64,000 nt of DNA, taken from Dokdonella sp. GTDB taxonomy: Bacteria; Pseudomonadota; Gammaproteobacteria; Xanthomonadales; Rhodanobacteraceae. The notes under the pieces are model-generated. The model saw only the letters and a program-made list of their open reading frames with translations, did no database searches and was not told the origin of the DNA. Location: contig JADJQH010000008.1 of the NCBI GenBank assembly GCA_016712865.1, forward strand, positions 496,001-560,000. Direction: 5' to 3'. Below are positions 17,195 through 26,985 of the stretch, in pieces (within the stretch, counting starts at the first letter, position 1; every line of letters starts with the position of its first letter). The translations under genes and the position numbers were made by a program.

Positions 17195-17227
17195 GGGTTT
17201 CGGTGGGTTTTTGTGGTGTTTGGTGGT
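17193..17227 (+). promoter_or_regulatory. Four MraZ-type operator boxes at exact 10-bp spacing
   Basis: GTGGG at 17193 and 17203 and GTGGT at 17213 and 17223 recur with a period of exactly 10 bp, one helical turn. MraZ of E. coli binds TGGGN direct repeats with 5-nt spacers (10-bp period) upstream of its own gene, so this is very probably the autoregulatory operator. The first box abuts the -10 and the last merges with the ribosome-binding region just before the mraZ ATG. Confidence 0.8.
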
Positions 17228-17228
17228 C

Positions 17229-17675
17229 ATGTTCCAGGGCGAAACCGCTGTAACGCTGGACGACAAGGGTCGGGTATCCATTCCCGCAACCCAACGCGAG
17301 CTCGTGTCCAGGCTCAGCGGAAACCGCCTGGTGGTCACCTACAACCCGTTCGAGCACGGATGCCTGTGGCTGTTCCCGGAAAAGGAGTGGGAGCAGGTGC
17401 GCGATGAAGTCAATGCCCTGAGTCGGGCCAAGACCGTGCATCGCAACCTGCAGATGAAGTTGGTGGGTGCCGCGGCACATGTGGAACCCGACGGCAATGG
17501 CCGCGTGCTGTTGCCGGCCAGTCAGCGCAGTGCGGCAGGCATCGAGAAGAAGGCGGTCTTGCTCGGCATGGGCAACAAGCTGGAGTTGTGGAGCGAACAG
17601 GCGCACCTGGCAAAGATCCGCGAAACGATCAGCGAGGAGCAGATAACGGAGGACATGCTGGACCTCAGGTTCTAG
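17229..17675 (+). CDS. mraZ: Transcriptional regulator MraZ
   Basis: A DNA-binding protein of 148 residues (E. coli 152) made of two AbrB/SpoVT-like halves. Each half has the DxxGR core: [14 protein letters not shown] in the first and [15 protein letters not shown] in the second. It forms ring oligomers that repress the dcw promoter. The start ATG at 17229 (MFQGETAV) matches the family. The in-frame ATG 36 bp upstream would translate the operator boxes and give an atypical GFGGFLW extension. First gene of the dcw cluster, 14 bp before rsmH. Confidence 0.94.
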   Translation: MFQGETAVTLDDKGRVSIPATQRELVSRLSGNRLVVTYNPFEHGCLWLFPEKEWEQVRDEVNALSRAKTVHRNLQMKLVGAAAHVEPDGNGRVLLPASQRSAAGIEKKAVLLGMGNKLELWSEQAHLAKIRETISEEQITEDMLDLRF

Positions 17676-17689
17676 ACGGGCGGGCGGCG

Positions 17690-18613
17690 ATGGCGCAAGC
17701 GGAATTCACGCATGTACCGGTCATGCTGGAGGAGGCGGTCGAGGCGCTGCAGGTGCGGGCGGACGGAAGCTATCTGGATGGCACCTTGGGCCGCGGCGGT
17801 CACGCCAGGCAGGTGCTGGCAAGGCTCGGTGAAGGCGGCAGGTTGTTGTTGATGGATCGCGATCCGGTGGCCATCGAAGTGGCGCAACGGATGTTTGCCG
17901 CAGACCCGCGCGTACGCATCCGCCAAGCCAGTTTCGCCGGCATGGCGCAGTGGCAGGAAGTGAAGGGTGGGTTGGATGGCGTGTTGCTGGACCTCGGTGT
18001 GTCGTCGCCGCAACTGGATGACGCCACGCGCGGATTCAGTTTCCAGGCCGAAGGACCACTGGACATGCGGATGGATCCGGGCAGTGGAAGCAGCGCCGCC
18101 GAGTGGCTGGCTGCAGCTTCCGAAAGTGAAATCGCCGACGTGTTGTGGCGTTTTGGAGAAGAACGACTGAGTCGACGCATTGCCAGGGCGATCGTGGAGC
18201 GGCGCATGCAACAAGTCTTGCAGACGACAACGCAACTCGCGGAACTGGTGGCGCGCACGATCGGTTTCCGCGAGCGCCACAAGCATCCGGCCACGCGAAC
18301 GTTCCAAGCCTTGCGCATCCACCTCAACAACGAGCTGGGAGAACTTGAAGCTGGACTTGCCGCAGCAACGGAAAACCTCAAGCCGGGTGGCCGCCTGGTG
18401 GTGATCAGCTTTCATTCGCTGGAAGACAGGCTGGTCAAGCGCTTCATGCGTGGACAGGACTCGCAGCCGCGCAGCCAGCGCAATCGACCGCCGGCCGAGG
18501 CGAAACCTGCGCCGCTGGAAGTGATCGGCAAGCGTTTTGCGTCGGATGCGGAGCTTGATGCGAATCCGCGCTCGCGCAGTGCGGTGATGCGTGTTGCGGA
18601 GAAGCGTCCATGA
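17690..18613 (+). CDS. rsmH: 16S rRNA (cytosine-1402-N4)-methyltransferase RsmH (MraW)
   Basis: A SAM-dependent methyltransferase of 307 residues that modifies C1402 in the ribosomal P site. The start [20 protein letters not shown] is typical. SAM-binding segments are [16 protein letters not shown] and [33 protein letters not shown] is the family signature, and [13 protein letters not shown] lies near the C terminus. ATG at 17690 is chosen; the frame is open further upstream only through the mraZ 3' end. It overlaps ftsL by 4 bp (ATGA). Confidence 0.96.
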   Translation: MAQAEFTHVPVMLEEAVEALQVRADGSYLDGTLGRGGHARQVLARLGEGGRLLLMDRDPVAIEVAQRMFAADPRVRIRQASFAGMAQWQEVKGGLDGVLLDLGVSSPQLDDATRGFSFQAEGPLDMRMDPGSGSSAAEWLAAASESEIADVLWRFGEERLSRRIARAIVERRMQQVLQTTTQLAELVARTIGFRERHKHPATRTFQALRIHLNNELGELEAGLAAATENLKPGGRLVVISFHSLEDRLVKRFMRGQDSQPRSQRNRPPAEAKPAPLEVIGKRFASDAELDANPRSRSAVMRVAEKRP

Positions 18614-18879
18614 GCATGCGCCTGGTCGTGGTGCTCGTGCTCATGCTGGTGCTGATGGCGAGCGCGATCGGCGTGGTCTACGCGCGACATGAGGGACGCA
18701 GGCATTTCATTGAACTCAATCAGCTCAACAGCGAACGCGACAACCTGAATTTCGAATTCGGGCGCCTGCAACTGGAGCAGGCGACCTGGGCAGAAAACAA
18801 TCGAATAGAACAGATCGCCCGTGGACGTCTCGGCATGGTTGCGCCGGGCACCACGGAGATGATCGAAACAACTCGTTGA
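18610..18879 (+). CDS. ftsL: Cell division protein FtsL
   Basis: A bitopic membrane protein of 89 residues. One N-terminal transmembrane helix (about residues 4-24, [21 protein letters not shown]) is followed by a periplasmic coiled coil with leucine heptads ([21 protein letters not shown]). FtsL joins FtsB and FtsQ to activate FtsWI at the septum. Size and position between rsmH and ftsI fit FtsL. Unlike E. coli, where ftsI follows almost directly, a 144-bp gap separates it from ftsI, and this gap holds a short ORF. Confidence 0.9.
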   Translation: MSMRLVVVLVLMLVLMASAIGVVYARHEGRRHFIELNQLNSERDNLNFEFGRLQLEQATWAENNRIEQIARGRLGMVAPGTTEMIETTR

Positions 18880-18907
18880 TCCGGCAGTGAGGGGGAAACT
18901 CACAGTC

Positions 18908-19027
18908 ATGAACGGAAGCGTTTCCGAAAAGGATGCTGCCGTACGCCTGGCCATGGCCAGGCCTGCTCTCGCCTGCGTGGATGCGCAGGCGTGCGCGTTT
19001 GCGCGTGCGCGGGAGATGTCCCGATGA
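18908..19027 (+). CDS. Possible 39-residue small protein or leader ORF coupled to ftsI
   Basis: ATG at 18908 opens 39 codons ending in TGA at 19025-19027, which overlaps the ftsI ATG (19024) as ATGA, the junction type used throughout this cluster. The predicted peptide begins MNGSVSEKDAAVRLAM and continues with an Ala/Cys/Arg-rich half (ALACVDAQACAFARARE). It has no membrane helix. GAGGGGG at 18889-18895 lies about 12 bp upstream, a long spacing. The DNA also contains the palindrome GCCTGGCCATGGCCAGGC. I do not recognise the product. It could be a leader that tunes ftsI translation, or chance. Confidence 0.35.
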   Translation: MNGSVSEKDAAVRLAMARPALACVDAQACAFARAREMSR

Positions 19028-20805
19028 CTCCACGCAGCAAGCCGGCAAACCTGCGCTTCCGCCTGTACACGGTGCTGATGGTGCTTGGCCTGGCATCCAC
19101 CGCACTGGTGGTGCGCGCGGTCGACCTGCAAGTCGTGCGCAAGGATTTCTACCAGGACGAAGGTGATGCCCGCTATCTGCGCGACATTCCGATCCAGGTC
19201 TCGCGCGGCACCATTTTCGACCGCAATGGGGAGCCGCTGGCGGTTTCCACGCCGGTGGAGTCGATCTGGGGCAATCCGCAGCAGTTGCTCGCCAATCCCG
19301 AACAGTTGCCGAAACTGGCGGCTGCGCTTGGCGTCAGCAATGCGGAATTGACCGAGCGCCTGGTGCAGCGCAAGGACAAGGAGTTCCTCTATCTGAAACG
19401 CCAGCTCGATCCGGATGCGGCACGCGAGCTGCTGGATCTGGAAATTCCCGGGATTGCCAGCGAGCGCGCATTCCGCCGCTACTACCCGAGCGGCGAAGTG
19501 CTTGCGCATGCGCTGGGCATCACCAACATCGATGATCGTGGTCAGGAAGGCCTCGAGCTCGCCTTCGACGATTGGCTGGCCGGCAAGCCCGGCCTCAAGC
19601 GCGTCATCCGTGATCGACTCGGGCATGTGGTCGAGAACGTCGAGATGCTGCGCGAAGCGCAACCCGGCCGCGATCTGGTACTGACCCTGGATCGACGCAT
19701 CCAGTACCTTGCCTATCGCGAGTTGAAGGCCGCGATTGCCGAACACGATGCCTCGTCCGGATCGATGGTGATCCTCGATGTCAGCAACGGCGAAGTGCTG
19801 GCGATGGTGAACCAGCCTTCGTTCAATCCCAATTCGCGCATTTCCATCAATCCGGCATTCCGCCGCAATCGCGCGGTCACCGACGTGATCGAACCCGGTT
19901 CGACGATGAAGCCGTTCACCATTGCCGCGGCGCTGGAAAGCGGGCAATGGAAGCCGACCACGGCGATCGATACCACGCCGGGCACCCTGCAACTGGCTGG
20001 TGGCTACACGATCCGGGATTTCCGCAACTACGGGGTGATCAACCTGACCCGGGTCATCACCAAGTCGAGCAACGTGGGCGCGGCGAAGATCGCATCCTCG
20101 CTCAGCAGTGAGCACATGTACGACGTCTTCCACCGTTTCGGATTCGGCGAGGTGAGCGGTTGCGGATTTCCCGGCGAATCTCCCGGATTCCTGCCGATCT
20201 CGAAGAGCTGGGGACCTGTGGAGAAAGCCACGATTTCCTATGGCTACGGCCTGAGCGTGACGCCGATGCAATTGGCGCAGGCCTACGCGGCCTTGGCCAA
20301 CGGCGGCAGGTTGCGCAAGCCCGGCTTCGTCAAGGGCGCGCTCAATCCCGATGTTGCGGTCATCGATCCGCAGATTGCGCAGAGCGTGCGCGCCATGCTG
20401 GAAACGGTGATCTCGCCGGAAGGCTCGGGACTGGCCGCCGCCGTGCCCAACTACCGGGTTGCCGGCAAGACCGGAACGTCGCGTCGCGCCGCGGGCGGCA
20501 GCTACGAATTGCGCTATGTGTCGATGTTTGCCGGCATGGTTCCGGCCACCAACCCGCGCCTGGTCGGTGTTGTCGTCATCAATGACCCGGGCCAGGGCAA
20601 GGGCGCCTACTACGGCGGCCTGGTGTCGGCGCCGGTGTTCAGCAAGGTGATGTCAAACGCCCTGCGTCTGCTCGACGTGGCGCCGGACAATGTGCAGCAC
20701 TGGTATGCAGGTGGACCGGACGCTGGCCATCCGATCGGACCGGCCAGCGCACCACCGGTGTATCCGCCGGATCAACCAAACTACCAAGAGGCGGTGCCGC
20801 AATGA
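19024..20805 (+). CDS. ftsI: Septal peptidoglycan transpeptidase FtsI (PBP3)
   Basis: A class B penicillin-binding protein of 593 residues that cross-links septal peptidoglycan with FtsW. One N-terminal membrane anchor (about 14-34) is followed by a dimerisation domain with IPIQVSRGTIFDRNG. The transpeptidase domain has all three motifs: Ser293 in EPGSTMKPF, SSN at 348-350 (KSSNVG) and KTG at 482-484 (AGKTGTS). ATG at 19024 (MTPRSKPANLRF) with GGGAGATG 8 bp upstream is chosen over the ATG at 18991, which adds RVCACAGDVP. The 3' end overlaps murE by 4 bp. Confidence 0.96.
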   Translation: MTPRSKPANLRFRLYTVLMVLGLASTALVVRAVDLQVVRKDFYQDEGDARYLRDIPIQVSRGTIFDRNGEPLAVSTPVESIWGNPQQLLANPEQLPKLAAALGVSNAELTERLVQRKDKEFLYLKRQLDPDAARELLDLEIPGIASERAFRRYYPSGEVLAHALGITNIDDRGQEGLELAFDDWLAGKPGLKRVIRDRLGHVVENVEMLREAQPGRDLVLTLDRRIQYLAYRELKAAIAEHDASSGSMVILDVSNGEVLAMVNQPSFNPNSRISINPAFRRNRAVTDVIEPGSTMKPFTIAAALESGQWKPTTAIDTTPGTLQLAGGYTIRDFRNYGVINLTRVITKSSNVGAAKIASSLSSEHMYDVFHRFGFGEVSGCGFPGESPGFLPISKSWGPVEKATISYGYGLSVTPMQLAQAYAALANGGRLRKPGFVKGALNPDVAVIDPQIAQSVRAMLETVISPEGSGLAAAVPNYRVAGKTGTSRRAAGGSYELRYVSMFAGMVPATNPRLVGVVVINDPGQGKGAYYGGLVSAPVFSKVMSNALRLLDVAPDNVQHWYAGGPDAGHPIGPASAPPVYPPDQPNYQEAVPQ

Positions 20806-22283
20806 GCGCGCCGATGCGCCTCGACACCTTGTTGGCCGGCTTTGCCGACCCTGGCCCGCATGCGGGTCTGATGGTCAATGGCCTCGGTCTGGATTCGCGC
20901 CAATTGCATGCTGGCGATGCGTTCATCGCGCTGGCCGGCAGTCGCGGGCACGGCTTGCAGTTCGCCGCGCAAGCCGAGGCTGCGGGTGCAGTTGCGGTGA
21001 TTGCCGAAACAGACAACGCGACGGCCCTTGCTGCGCCACGTATTCCGCTGGTCCCGGTGGCCGGGCTGCGCGAGAACCTGGGTTCGATTGCAGCGCGTTT
21101 CTACGGTGATGCCACGCGTAACCTGCGCGTCATCGGGGTCACCGGCACCAATGGCAAGACATCCACCGTGCAATTGCTGGCCCAGGCGCTGTACGCGCTG
21201 GGCCGGAAGCCAGCCACCATCGGCACGCTCGGTTCCGGGCTGCATGGGCACATCGATGCGGGAGAGCGCACCACGCCCGATGCCATCAGCGTGCAACGCC
21301 TGATGGCCGATTTCCGCGACGCGGGTGCCAGCGATGTGGCCATGGAGGTGTCCTCGCATGCGCTCAGCCAGGCGCGCGTCGCCGGCGTCCACTTCCATCT
21401 TGCGGTGTTCACCAACCTGACCCGCGATCACCTCGACTATCACGGCGACATGCAGTCCTACGCAAACGCCAAGCAAGGCCTGTTCCGCATGCCGGGGCTT
21501 GCTGCAGCGGCGATCAATCTGGACGACGAATGCGGCAGGCGCTTCTTCAGTGAACTGCCCGCGGGCGTCTCGGCGATTGGATTCGGCATCGAGCATGCCG
21601 ATGCCTCGGTTCGTGCCAGCCGGATCGAAACCCGTGCCGCCGGCCTGGGTTTCGACCTGCACTCGCCGTGGGGTGAGGCGCGGATCGAGTCGCGCCTGCT
21701 CGGCCGCTTCAATGTGTCCAACCTGCTTGCGGTGGTGGCGAGCCTGGGTCTGCTCGGTTACGACTTCAATGCCATTTGCGCGGCGCTGGCCGAACTTGAT
21801 CCGGTTCCCGGGCGCATGAATCGACTGGGTGGCAGCGAAGGGTGCGCGCTGGTCGTCATCGACTATGCGCACACTCCGGACGCCTTGCAGCAGGCGCTGG
21901 CCAGCGCCCGCGAGCATTGCGCAAACCAGTTGCTCTGCGTGTTCGGCTGCGGCGGCGAGCGCGATGTCGGCAAGCGCCCGTTGATGGCGGAGATTGCCGA
22001 ACGCCTGGCCGACCGGGTGATCGTGACCGATGACAATCCGCGCAGCGAAGATGGCGCGCGCATCGTCGCCGACATCCTTGCCGGATTCGATCGCGCCGAG
22101 GCAGTCGTGGTTGAACGCGATCGTCGACGCGCAATCGAGCGCGCCGTGGGCGGCGCCGGTCCGGGCGATGTGGTGCTGATTGCGGGCAAGGGCCACGAGC
22201 CTTACCAGGAAGTCAACGGCGTGATGCATGCGTTCGACGACTTCGAGGTGGCGCGCACGGCAATCGAGGCCAGGCCATGCTGA
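20802..22283 (+). CDS. murE: UDP-MurNAc-L-Ala-D-Glu:meso-diaminopimelate ligase MurE
   Basis: A cytoplasmic Mur ligase of 493 residues that adds meso-DAP to the nucleotide tripeptide precursor. The ATP loop is GVTGTNGKTSTVQ. The meso-DAP selecting motif DNPRSED lies near residue 410, so the cell wall is the DAP type. VIDYAHTPDALQQAL and LIAGKGHEPYQEVNG are also family segments. It starts at the ATGA junction with ftsI and overlaps murF by 7 bp. Confidence 0.96.
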   Translation: MSAPMRLDTLLAGFADPGPHAGLMVNGLGLDSRQLHAGDAFIALAGSRGHGLQFAAQAEAAGAVAVIAETDNATALAAPRIPLVPVAGLRENLGSIAARFYGDATRNLRVIGVTGTNGKTSTVQLLAQALYALGRKPATIGTLGSGLHGHIDAGERTTPDAISVQRLMADFRDAGASDVAMEVSSHALSQARVAGVHFHLAVFTNLTRDHLDYHGDMQSYANAKQGLFRMPGLAAAAINLDDECGRRFFSELPAGVSAIGFGIEHADASVRASRIETRAAGLGFDLHSPWGEARIESRLLGRFNVSNLLAVVASLGLLGYDFNAICAALAELDPVPGRMNRLGGSEGCALVVIDYAHTPDALQQALASAREHCANQLLCVFGCGGERDVGKRPLMAEIAERLADRVIVTDDNPRSEDGARIVADILAGFDRAEAVVVERDRRRAIERAVGGAGPGDVVLIAGKGHEPYQEVNGVMHAFDDFEVARTAIEARPC

Positions 22284-23647
22284 ACCTCGCTCTTTCCACC
22301 ATTGCGCAATGGACTCAGGGTCGCCTGCTGGGTGGTGATGTCGAAGTGCAATCGGTTGCCATCGACAGTCGCACGCTGAAGCCGGGTGCGCTGTTCGTCG
22401 CCCTGCGCGGCGAGCATCACGATGGCCATGATTTCGTCGAAGCCGCCCAGCGCAATGGCGCAGCGGCCGCACTGGTGGAAAGACCGCTGGCCACGGACCT
22501 GCCGCAGGTCGTGGTTGCCGATGGCGAACGTGCGCTCGGTGCGCTGGCTGCCGGCGTGCGCGCACGCAGCGCAGCCTGCGTGGTCGGCATCACCGGGTCG
22601 AACGGCAAGACCACGGTCAAGACCCTGCTGGCCGGAATCCTGTCGCGACATGCCCCAACTCATTTCAGCAGTGGCAGTTTCAACAACGAGATCGGCTTGC
22701 CGCTGACTGTGCTCTCGGTGCCGCCGGATACCCGTTTTGTCGTGCTCGAGATGGGTGCCGGCAAGCCCGGTGACATCGCCTACCTCGCGCAGATCGCAAA
22801 GCCGCGCATTGGCCTCGTCAACAACATTGCGCCGGCCCATCTCGAGCGCATGGGCAGCATTGAAATGATCGCGCAGACCAAGGGCGCGCTGTACTCGGCG
22901 CTGCCAGCCGATGGCGTGGCGGTGATCAATGCAGACGATGCATTTGCCGGTTGCTTCTCGGAATTGGCACAAGGGCGTCGCGTGCTGCGTTTCGGACTCG
23001 ATGCGCCCGCCGATGTGAGCGCGCGATTCGATGCGTCATCGAACCCGGGCGCTTTCACGCTGGTTTCGCCTGCCGGCGAGATCGAAGTGAGCCTGGCCCT
23101 CGGCGGACGTCACAACACGATGAATGCACTTGCCGCTGCCAGCCTGGCGCTGGCCTGCGCGGTTCCGCTGGAGACGATCAAGCGCGGCCTTGAATCCGCC
23201 AGCGCCGTGCCGGGCCGATCTGCGCGGCGGGCGCATGCCAGTGGAGCCTGGCTGATCGACGACACCTACAACGCCAACCCGGCGTCGTTTGCCGCCGCCG
23301 TGGCCACCCTGGCCGCGTGCAGTGGCCGACGCATCCTGGTGGCCGGTGACATGCGCGAACTCGGGCCGGGCGCGCAGTCGCTGCATGCGCAAGTCGGCGA
23401 GCTGGCGAAGGCAAGCGGCATCGACGCGCTGTATGCCGTTGGAGAACTCAGCGAAGCCACGGCGCGCGCATTTGGACGCCAGGCCCGCCACTTTGCCGAT
23501 CAGGCGACTTTGATCGAAGCGCTGCGCGATGAGCTGGTCGCAGGCAATACCTTGCTGATCAAGGGTTCGCGCGGTTCGGCCATGGACCGCGTGGTGGATG
23601 CACTGCTCGCCGGACCGGCGGAAAACGGAGGGCGACATGCTGCTTGA
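22277..23647 (+). CDS. murF: UDP-MurNAc-tripeptide:D-Ala-D-Ala ligase MurF
   Basis: The last cytoplasmic Mur ligase, 456 residues, which adds the D-Ala-D-Ala dipeptide. It has the N-terminal [19 protein letters not shown] domain, the ATP loop [25 protein letters not shown], and the central [15 protein letters not shown] motif specific to MurF. The C terminus [14 protein letters not shown] is characteristic. It overlaps murE by 7 bp at the 5' end and mraY by 11 bp at the 3' end. Confidence 0.96.
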   Translation: MLNLALSTIAQWTQGRLLGGDVEVQSVAIDSRTLKPGALFVALRGEHHDGHDFVEAAQRNGAAAALVERPLATDLPQVVVADGERALGALAAGVRARSAACVVGITGSNGKTTVKTLLAGILSRHAPTHFSSGSFNNEIGLPLTVLSVPPDTRFVVLEMGAGKPGDIAYLAQIAKPRIGLVNNIAPAHLERMGSIEMIAQTKGALYSALPADGVAVINADDAFAGCFSELAQGRRVLRFGLDAPADVSARFDASSNPGAFTLVSPAGEIEVSLALGGRHNTMNALAAASLALACAVPLETIKRGLESASAVPGRSARRAHASGAWLIDDTYNANPASFAAAVATLAACSGRRILVAGDMRELGPGAQSLHAQVGELAKASGIDALYAVGELSEATARAFGRQARHFADQATLIEALRDELVAGNTLLIKGSRGSAMDRVVDALLAGPAENGGRHAA

Positions 23648-24719
23648 ACTGGCCGACCTCCTGAGTGGCTGGTACCGGGGCTTCCACCTGTTCCAGTACC
23701 TCACCTTCCGCGCCATCATGAGCACGCTCACCGCGCTGACGGTGTCCTTGCTGTTTGGGCCGCTCATCATTCGCAAGCTGGCCGATCTCAAGGCGGGCCA
23801 GGTGGTTCGCAACGATGGTCCGCAATCGCATCTGACCAAGGCCGGCACACCAACCATGGGTGGCCTGCTGATCCTGTTTGCGGTCGCCGTGGCCACCTTG
23901 CTGTGGATGGACCTGCACAACCGCTATGTCTGGATGGTGCTGGGCGTGACACTGGCCTTTGGCGGCATCGGCTTCTATGACGACTATCGAAAGCTGGTGC
24001 TGCGCGACAGTCGCGGCCTGGCCTCGCGCTGGAAGTATTTCTGGCAGTCCGTGTTTGGACTGGCACTTGCCATCGTCCTCTACATGACCGCCGACCAGCC
24101 GGAACACACCGCGCTGTACCTGCCGCTGTTCAAGACCGTGGCATTGCCGCTCGGCGTGCTGTTCATCCCGCTTGCCTACCTGATGATCGTCGGCTTCTCC
24201 AATGCGGTGAACCTGACCGATGGCCTCGATGGGCTGGCCATCATGCCCAGCGTGCTGGTGGTCACTGCGCTGGGTGCGTTCGCCTATCTCGCCGGAAACA
24301 TGGTGTTCTCCAGCTACCTGCAGATCCCGTCGATCCCCGGCGCCGGCGAATTGGCCATCTTCTGCGGAGCGATGGCCGGTGCGGGGCTCGGTTTCCTCTG
24401 GTTCAACACCTATCCCGCCCAGGTGTTCATGGGTGACATCGGCGCGCTGGCCGTGGGCGCCGCACTCGGAACCATTGCCGTGATCGTCAGGCAGGAAGTG
24501 GTGCTGCTCATCATGGGCGGGGTGTTCGTCATGGAAACCGCCTCGGTGATGTTGCAGGTCGCCAGCTTCAAGCTGACCGGCAAGCGCATTTTCCGCATGG
24601 CACCGATCCACCATCACTTTGAACTCAAGGGCTGGCCCGAGCCGCGCGTGATCGTGCGCTTCTGGATCATCAGCGTGGTTCTCGTGCTGGTGGGACTTGC
24701 CACCTTGAAGGTGCGTTGA
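23637..24719 (+). CDS. mraY: Phospho-MurNAc-pentapeptide translocase MraY
   Basis: A polytopic inner-membrane enzyme of 360 residues, identical in length to E. coli MraY, that makes lipid I. About ten hydrophobic helices are visible. Catalytic and signature segments are [51 protein letters not shown] and the closing [16 protein letters not shown] at 23637 with GGAG upstream is used. The next gene is ftsW with a 1-bp TGATG overlap. In E. coli murD sits between them, and it is missing here. Confidence 0.96.
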   Translation: MLLELADLLSGWYRGFHLFQYLTFRAIMSTLTALTVSLLFGPLIIRKLADLKAGQVVRNDGPQSHLTKAGTPTMGGLLILFAVAVATLLWMDLHNRYVWMVLGVTLAFGGIGFYDDYRKLVLRDSRGLASRWKYFWQSVFGLALAIVLYMTADQPEHTALYLPLFKTVALPLGVLFIPLAYLMIVGFSNAVNLTDGLDGLAIMPSVLVVTALGAFAYLAGNMVFSSYLQIPSIPGAGELAIFCGAMAGAGLGFLWFNTYPAQVFMGDIGALAVGAALGTIAVIVRQEVVLLIMGGVFVMETASVMLQVASFKLTGKRIFRMAPIHHHFELKGWPEPRVIVRFWIISVVLVLVGLATLKVR

Positions 24720-25921
24720 TGTTCGCATTCTCCGCCAGCAACCAGGCCATTCGCCGCGGAACCCCGCAAGGCCGCTATCACCTTGGCGTGGTGCTTGCTG
24801 CGGTGATGCTGGCCACGCTCGGCGTCATCATGGTTGCCTCCAGTTCCATCGCCATCGCCGACAACCAGAACGCCAAGCCGTTCTACTACCTGTTCCGCCA
24901 TCTCGTGTTCCTCGGCCTGGGCCTGGGGTTGGCGATTCTGGTTGCACGCACCGAGTTGGCGAAGATCGAGCAACACGCCTTCTTGTTGCTGCTGATTGGG
25001 TTGATCCTGTTGCTGCTGGTGTTCGTTCCCGGCATCGGCATGCGCGTGAACGGCGCACGGCGCTGGATCAATGTCGGCATTTCCGGATTCCAGTCGGTTG
25101 AACTGGTCAAGCTGATCCTGATCGTCTATCTGGCCAGTTATCTTGTGCGCCATCGTGAAGGCGTGCAGGCCAGCATGTGGGGCGTGTGCAAGCCCATCGG
25201 AATTGCCGCGCTGCTGGTTGGCTTGCTGTTGATGCAGCCGGATTTCGGAAGTGCCGCGCTGCTGATCATGATCACGCTCGGCATGGTCTGGTTGGGTGGC
25301 GCGCGTCTGCGCAACCTCGGCCTGCTTGCGGCACTTGCCATGCCCGCGCTGGCCTGGGCGGCCTTGTTCGAGGAGTACCGGCTCAAGCGCCTGAAGTCGT
25401 TCCTCGATCCCTGGGCTGATCCGTTCAACGAGGGTTTCCAGTTGACCCAGGCGCTGATCGCGGTGGGTCGGGGCGAATGGTTCGGCGTCGGGCTTGGTGC
25501 CAGTGTGCAGAAGTTGTTCTACCTGCCGGAGGCGCACACCGATTTCATCCTCGCGGTGATTGCCGAGGAACTGGGTTTCTTCGGCGTGCTGCTGGTGATT
25601 GCCTTGTTTGCCTGGCTGGTGGGTTGCGGACTGCGCATCGGTCTGCGCGCGCTGGAGCGCGGCCAGCGTTTCGGCGGCTATTGCGCGTTCGGTGTTTCCC
25701 TGATGCTGGCGATCCAGGCCCTGGTTTCGATCGGCGTCAATCTGGGCGTGCTGCCGACCAAGGGGCTGACCCTGCCGCTGATCAGCTCGGGCGGATCGAG
25801 CGTGCTGATGACCTGCGCGGCCATCGGATTGCTGGCGCGCGTCAGCTACGAATTGACCCGCGCCGAAGACGCGGCAGCGCAAGCCGTGTCCTCGCCGGAA
25901 AGTCCGGGAGAAGCCGAATGA
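24719..25921 (+). CDS. ftsW: Septal peptidoglycan polymerase FtsW (SEDS family)
   Basis: A 400-residue membrane glycosyltransferase of about ten helices that polymerises septal glycan from lipid II with FtsI. SEDS marks are NGARRWINVG, FQSVELVKL, LLLMQPDFGSAALL, the LPEAHTDFILAVIAEELGF loop and the final KGLTLPLISSGGSSVLM. The ATG at 24719 overlaps the mraY stop (TGATG). It overlaps murG by 4 bp. Confidence 0.95.
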   Translation: MFAFSASNQAIRRGTPQGRYHLGVVLAAVMLATLGVIMVASSSIAIADNQNAKPFYYLFRHLVFLGLGLGLAILVARTELAKIEQHAFLLLLIGLILLLLVFVPGIGMRVNGARRWINVGISGFQSVELVKLILIVYLASYLVRHREGVQASMWGVCKPIGIAALLVGLLLMQPDFGSAALLIMITLGMVWLGGARLRNLGLLAALAMPALAWAALFEEYRLKRLKSFLDPWADPFNEGFQLTQALIAVGRGEWFGVGLGASVQKLFYLPEAHTDFILAVIAEELGFFGVLLVIALFAWLVGCGLRIGLRALERGQRFGGYCAFGVSLMLAIQALVSIGVNLGVLPTKGLTLPLISSGGSSVLMTCAAIGLLARVSYELTRAEDAAAQAVSSPESPGEAE

Positions 25922-26985
25922 GCGCTCCCGTGTTGATCATGGCCGGCGGAACCGGCGGGCACATTTTCCCGGGCATCGCCGTGGGGCGCGAACTGGATCG
26001 GCGTGGTGTTCCCGTCGTCTGGCTGGGTGGCGAAACGGGACTTGAGGGTCGCCTCGTTCCTCAAGCCGGCTTTGCGCTGGAAACCCTTGCCTTCTCCGGC
26101 GTCCGTGGCAAAGGGCTGTTGACCCTCCTGCTTGCGCCCTTGCGACTGCTGCGTGCGGTGTTCGCCGCGCGCGCCGTGTTGCGTCGTGTGCGTCCGCGCA
26201 GCGTGTTGTCGATGGGAGGCTATGCCGCCGCACCCGGTGGCATTGCCGCCTGGATGGCCCGCGTTCCCCTGGTCGTGCATGAGCAGAACCGGGTCGCCGG
26301 CATGACCAACCGTTTGCTGGCACGATTCGCCCGGCGCGTGCTGGCCGGGTTCGACCAGGTGTTGCCGGCTTGCGAATGGACCGGAAATCCGGTGCGCGCG
26401 GAAATCGTTGCGCTGCCCGATCCCGGCAGTCGCATGGCGCAGTCATCGGCTCCGCTGCGGCTGTTGGTGCTGGGCGGGAGCCAGGGTGCACAAAGCCTCA
26501 ATTCCATTTTGCCGCAGGTGCTGAGCCGCCTCGCCGCAATGCACGGGTTGACCATTCGTCACCAGTGCGGCGCCCGCCATCTGCAGAGCACGCGCGAAGC
26601 GTATGCGATGGCTTTCCTGGATGCGGATATCCAGCCCTTCATTTCCGACATGGCAGCCGCCTATGCCTGGGCAGATCTTGTTGTCTGTCGCGCCGGTGCC
26701 CTGACCATTGCCGAGATCTGTGCCGCCGGCGTCGCGTCGGTCCTTGTCCCGTTTCCAAAAGCCGTGGACGACCATCAAACGCGCAACGCCGAGGTGTTGG
26801 TGGAAGCCGGCGCGGCACAGCTGGTTGCCGAAGGCGAGGGCTTTGCAGAGCGCCTGCACGCCACTCTCGATGCCTGCCTGCAGGATCGCGCGCAACTGCT
26901 GGCAATGGCCCGGTCTGCGCGCGCGCTGGCGCGGCCACAGGCCACCGCGCGCATTGCCGATGTGTGCTTGGAGGTTGCCGCATGA
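25918..26985 (+). CDS. murG: UDP-GlcNAc:undecaprenyl-PP-MurNAc-pentapeptide transferase MurG
   Basis: A peripheral membrane GT-B glycosyltransferase of 355 residues, the same length as E. coli MurG, that converts lipid I to lipid II. The N-terminal glycine loop is MAGGTGGHIFPGIAVG, with VLSMGGYAAAPGGIAA and HEQNRVAGMTNRLLA following. The C-terminal UDP-GlcNAc pocket shows LVLGGSQGAQSLN and CRAGALTIAEICAAGVASVLVP. The start at 25918 is fixed by the ATGA overlap with ftsW. It overlaps murC by 4 bp. Confidence 0.96.
   Translation: MSAPVLIMAGGTGGHIFPGIAVGRELDRRGVPVVWLGGETGLEGRLVPQAGFALETLAFSGVRGKGLLTLLLAPLRLLRAVFAARAVLRRVRPRSVLSMGGYAAAPGGIAAWMARVPLVVHEQNRVAGMTNRLLARFARRVLAGFDQVLPACEWTGNPVRAEIVALPDPGSRMAQSSAPLRLLVLGGSQGAQSLNSILPQVLSRLAAMHGLTIRHQCGARHLQSTREAYAMAFLDADIQPFISDMAAAYAWADLVVCRAGALTIAEICAAGVASVLVPFPKAVDDHQTRNAEVLVEAGAAQLVAEGEGFAERLHATLDACLQDRAQLLAMARSARALARPQATARIADVCLEVAA

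Noticed and set aside
25477-25917. Upstream extension of murG within ftsW
   Set aside because: The extension is an out-of-frame shadow of ftsW; the ATGA junction and MAGGTGGH start define murG. Similar extension of murC into murG was rejected for the same reason.
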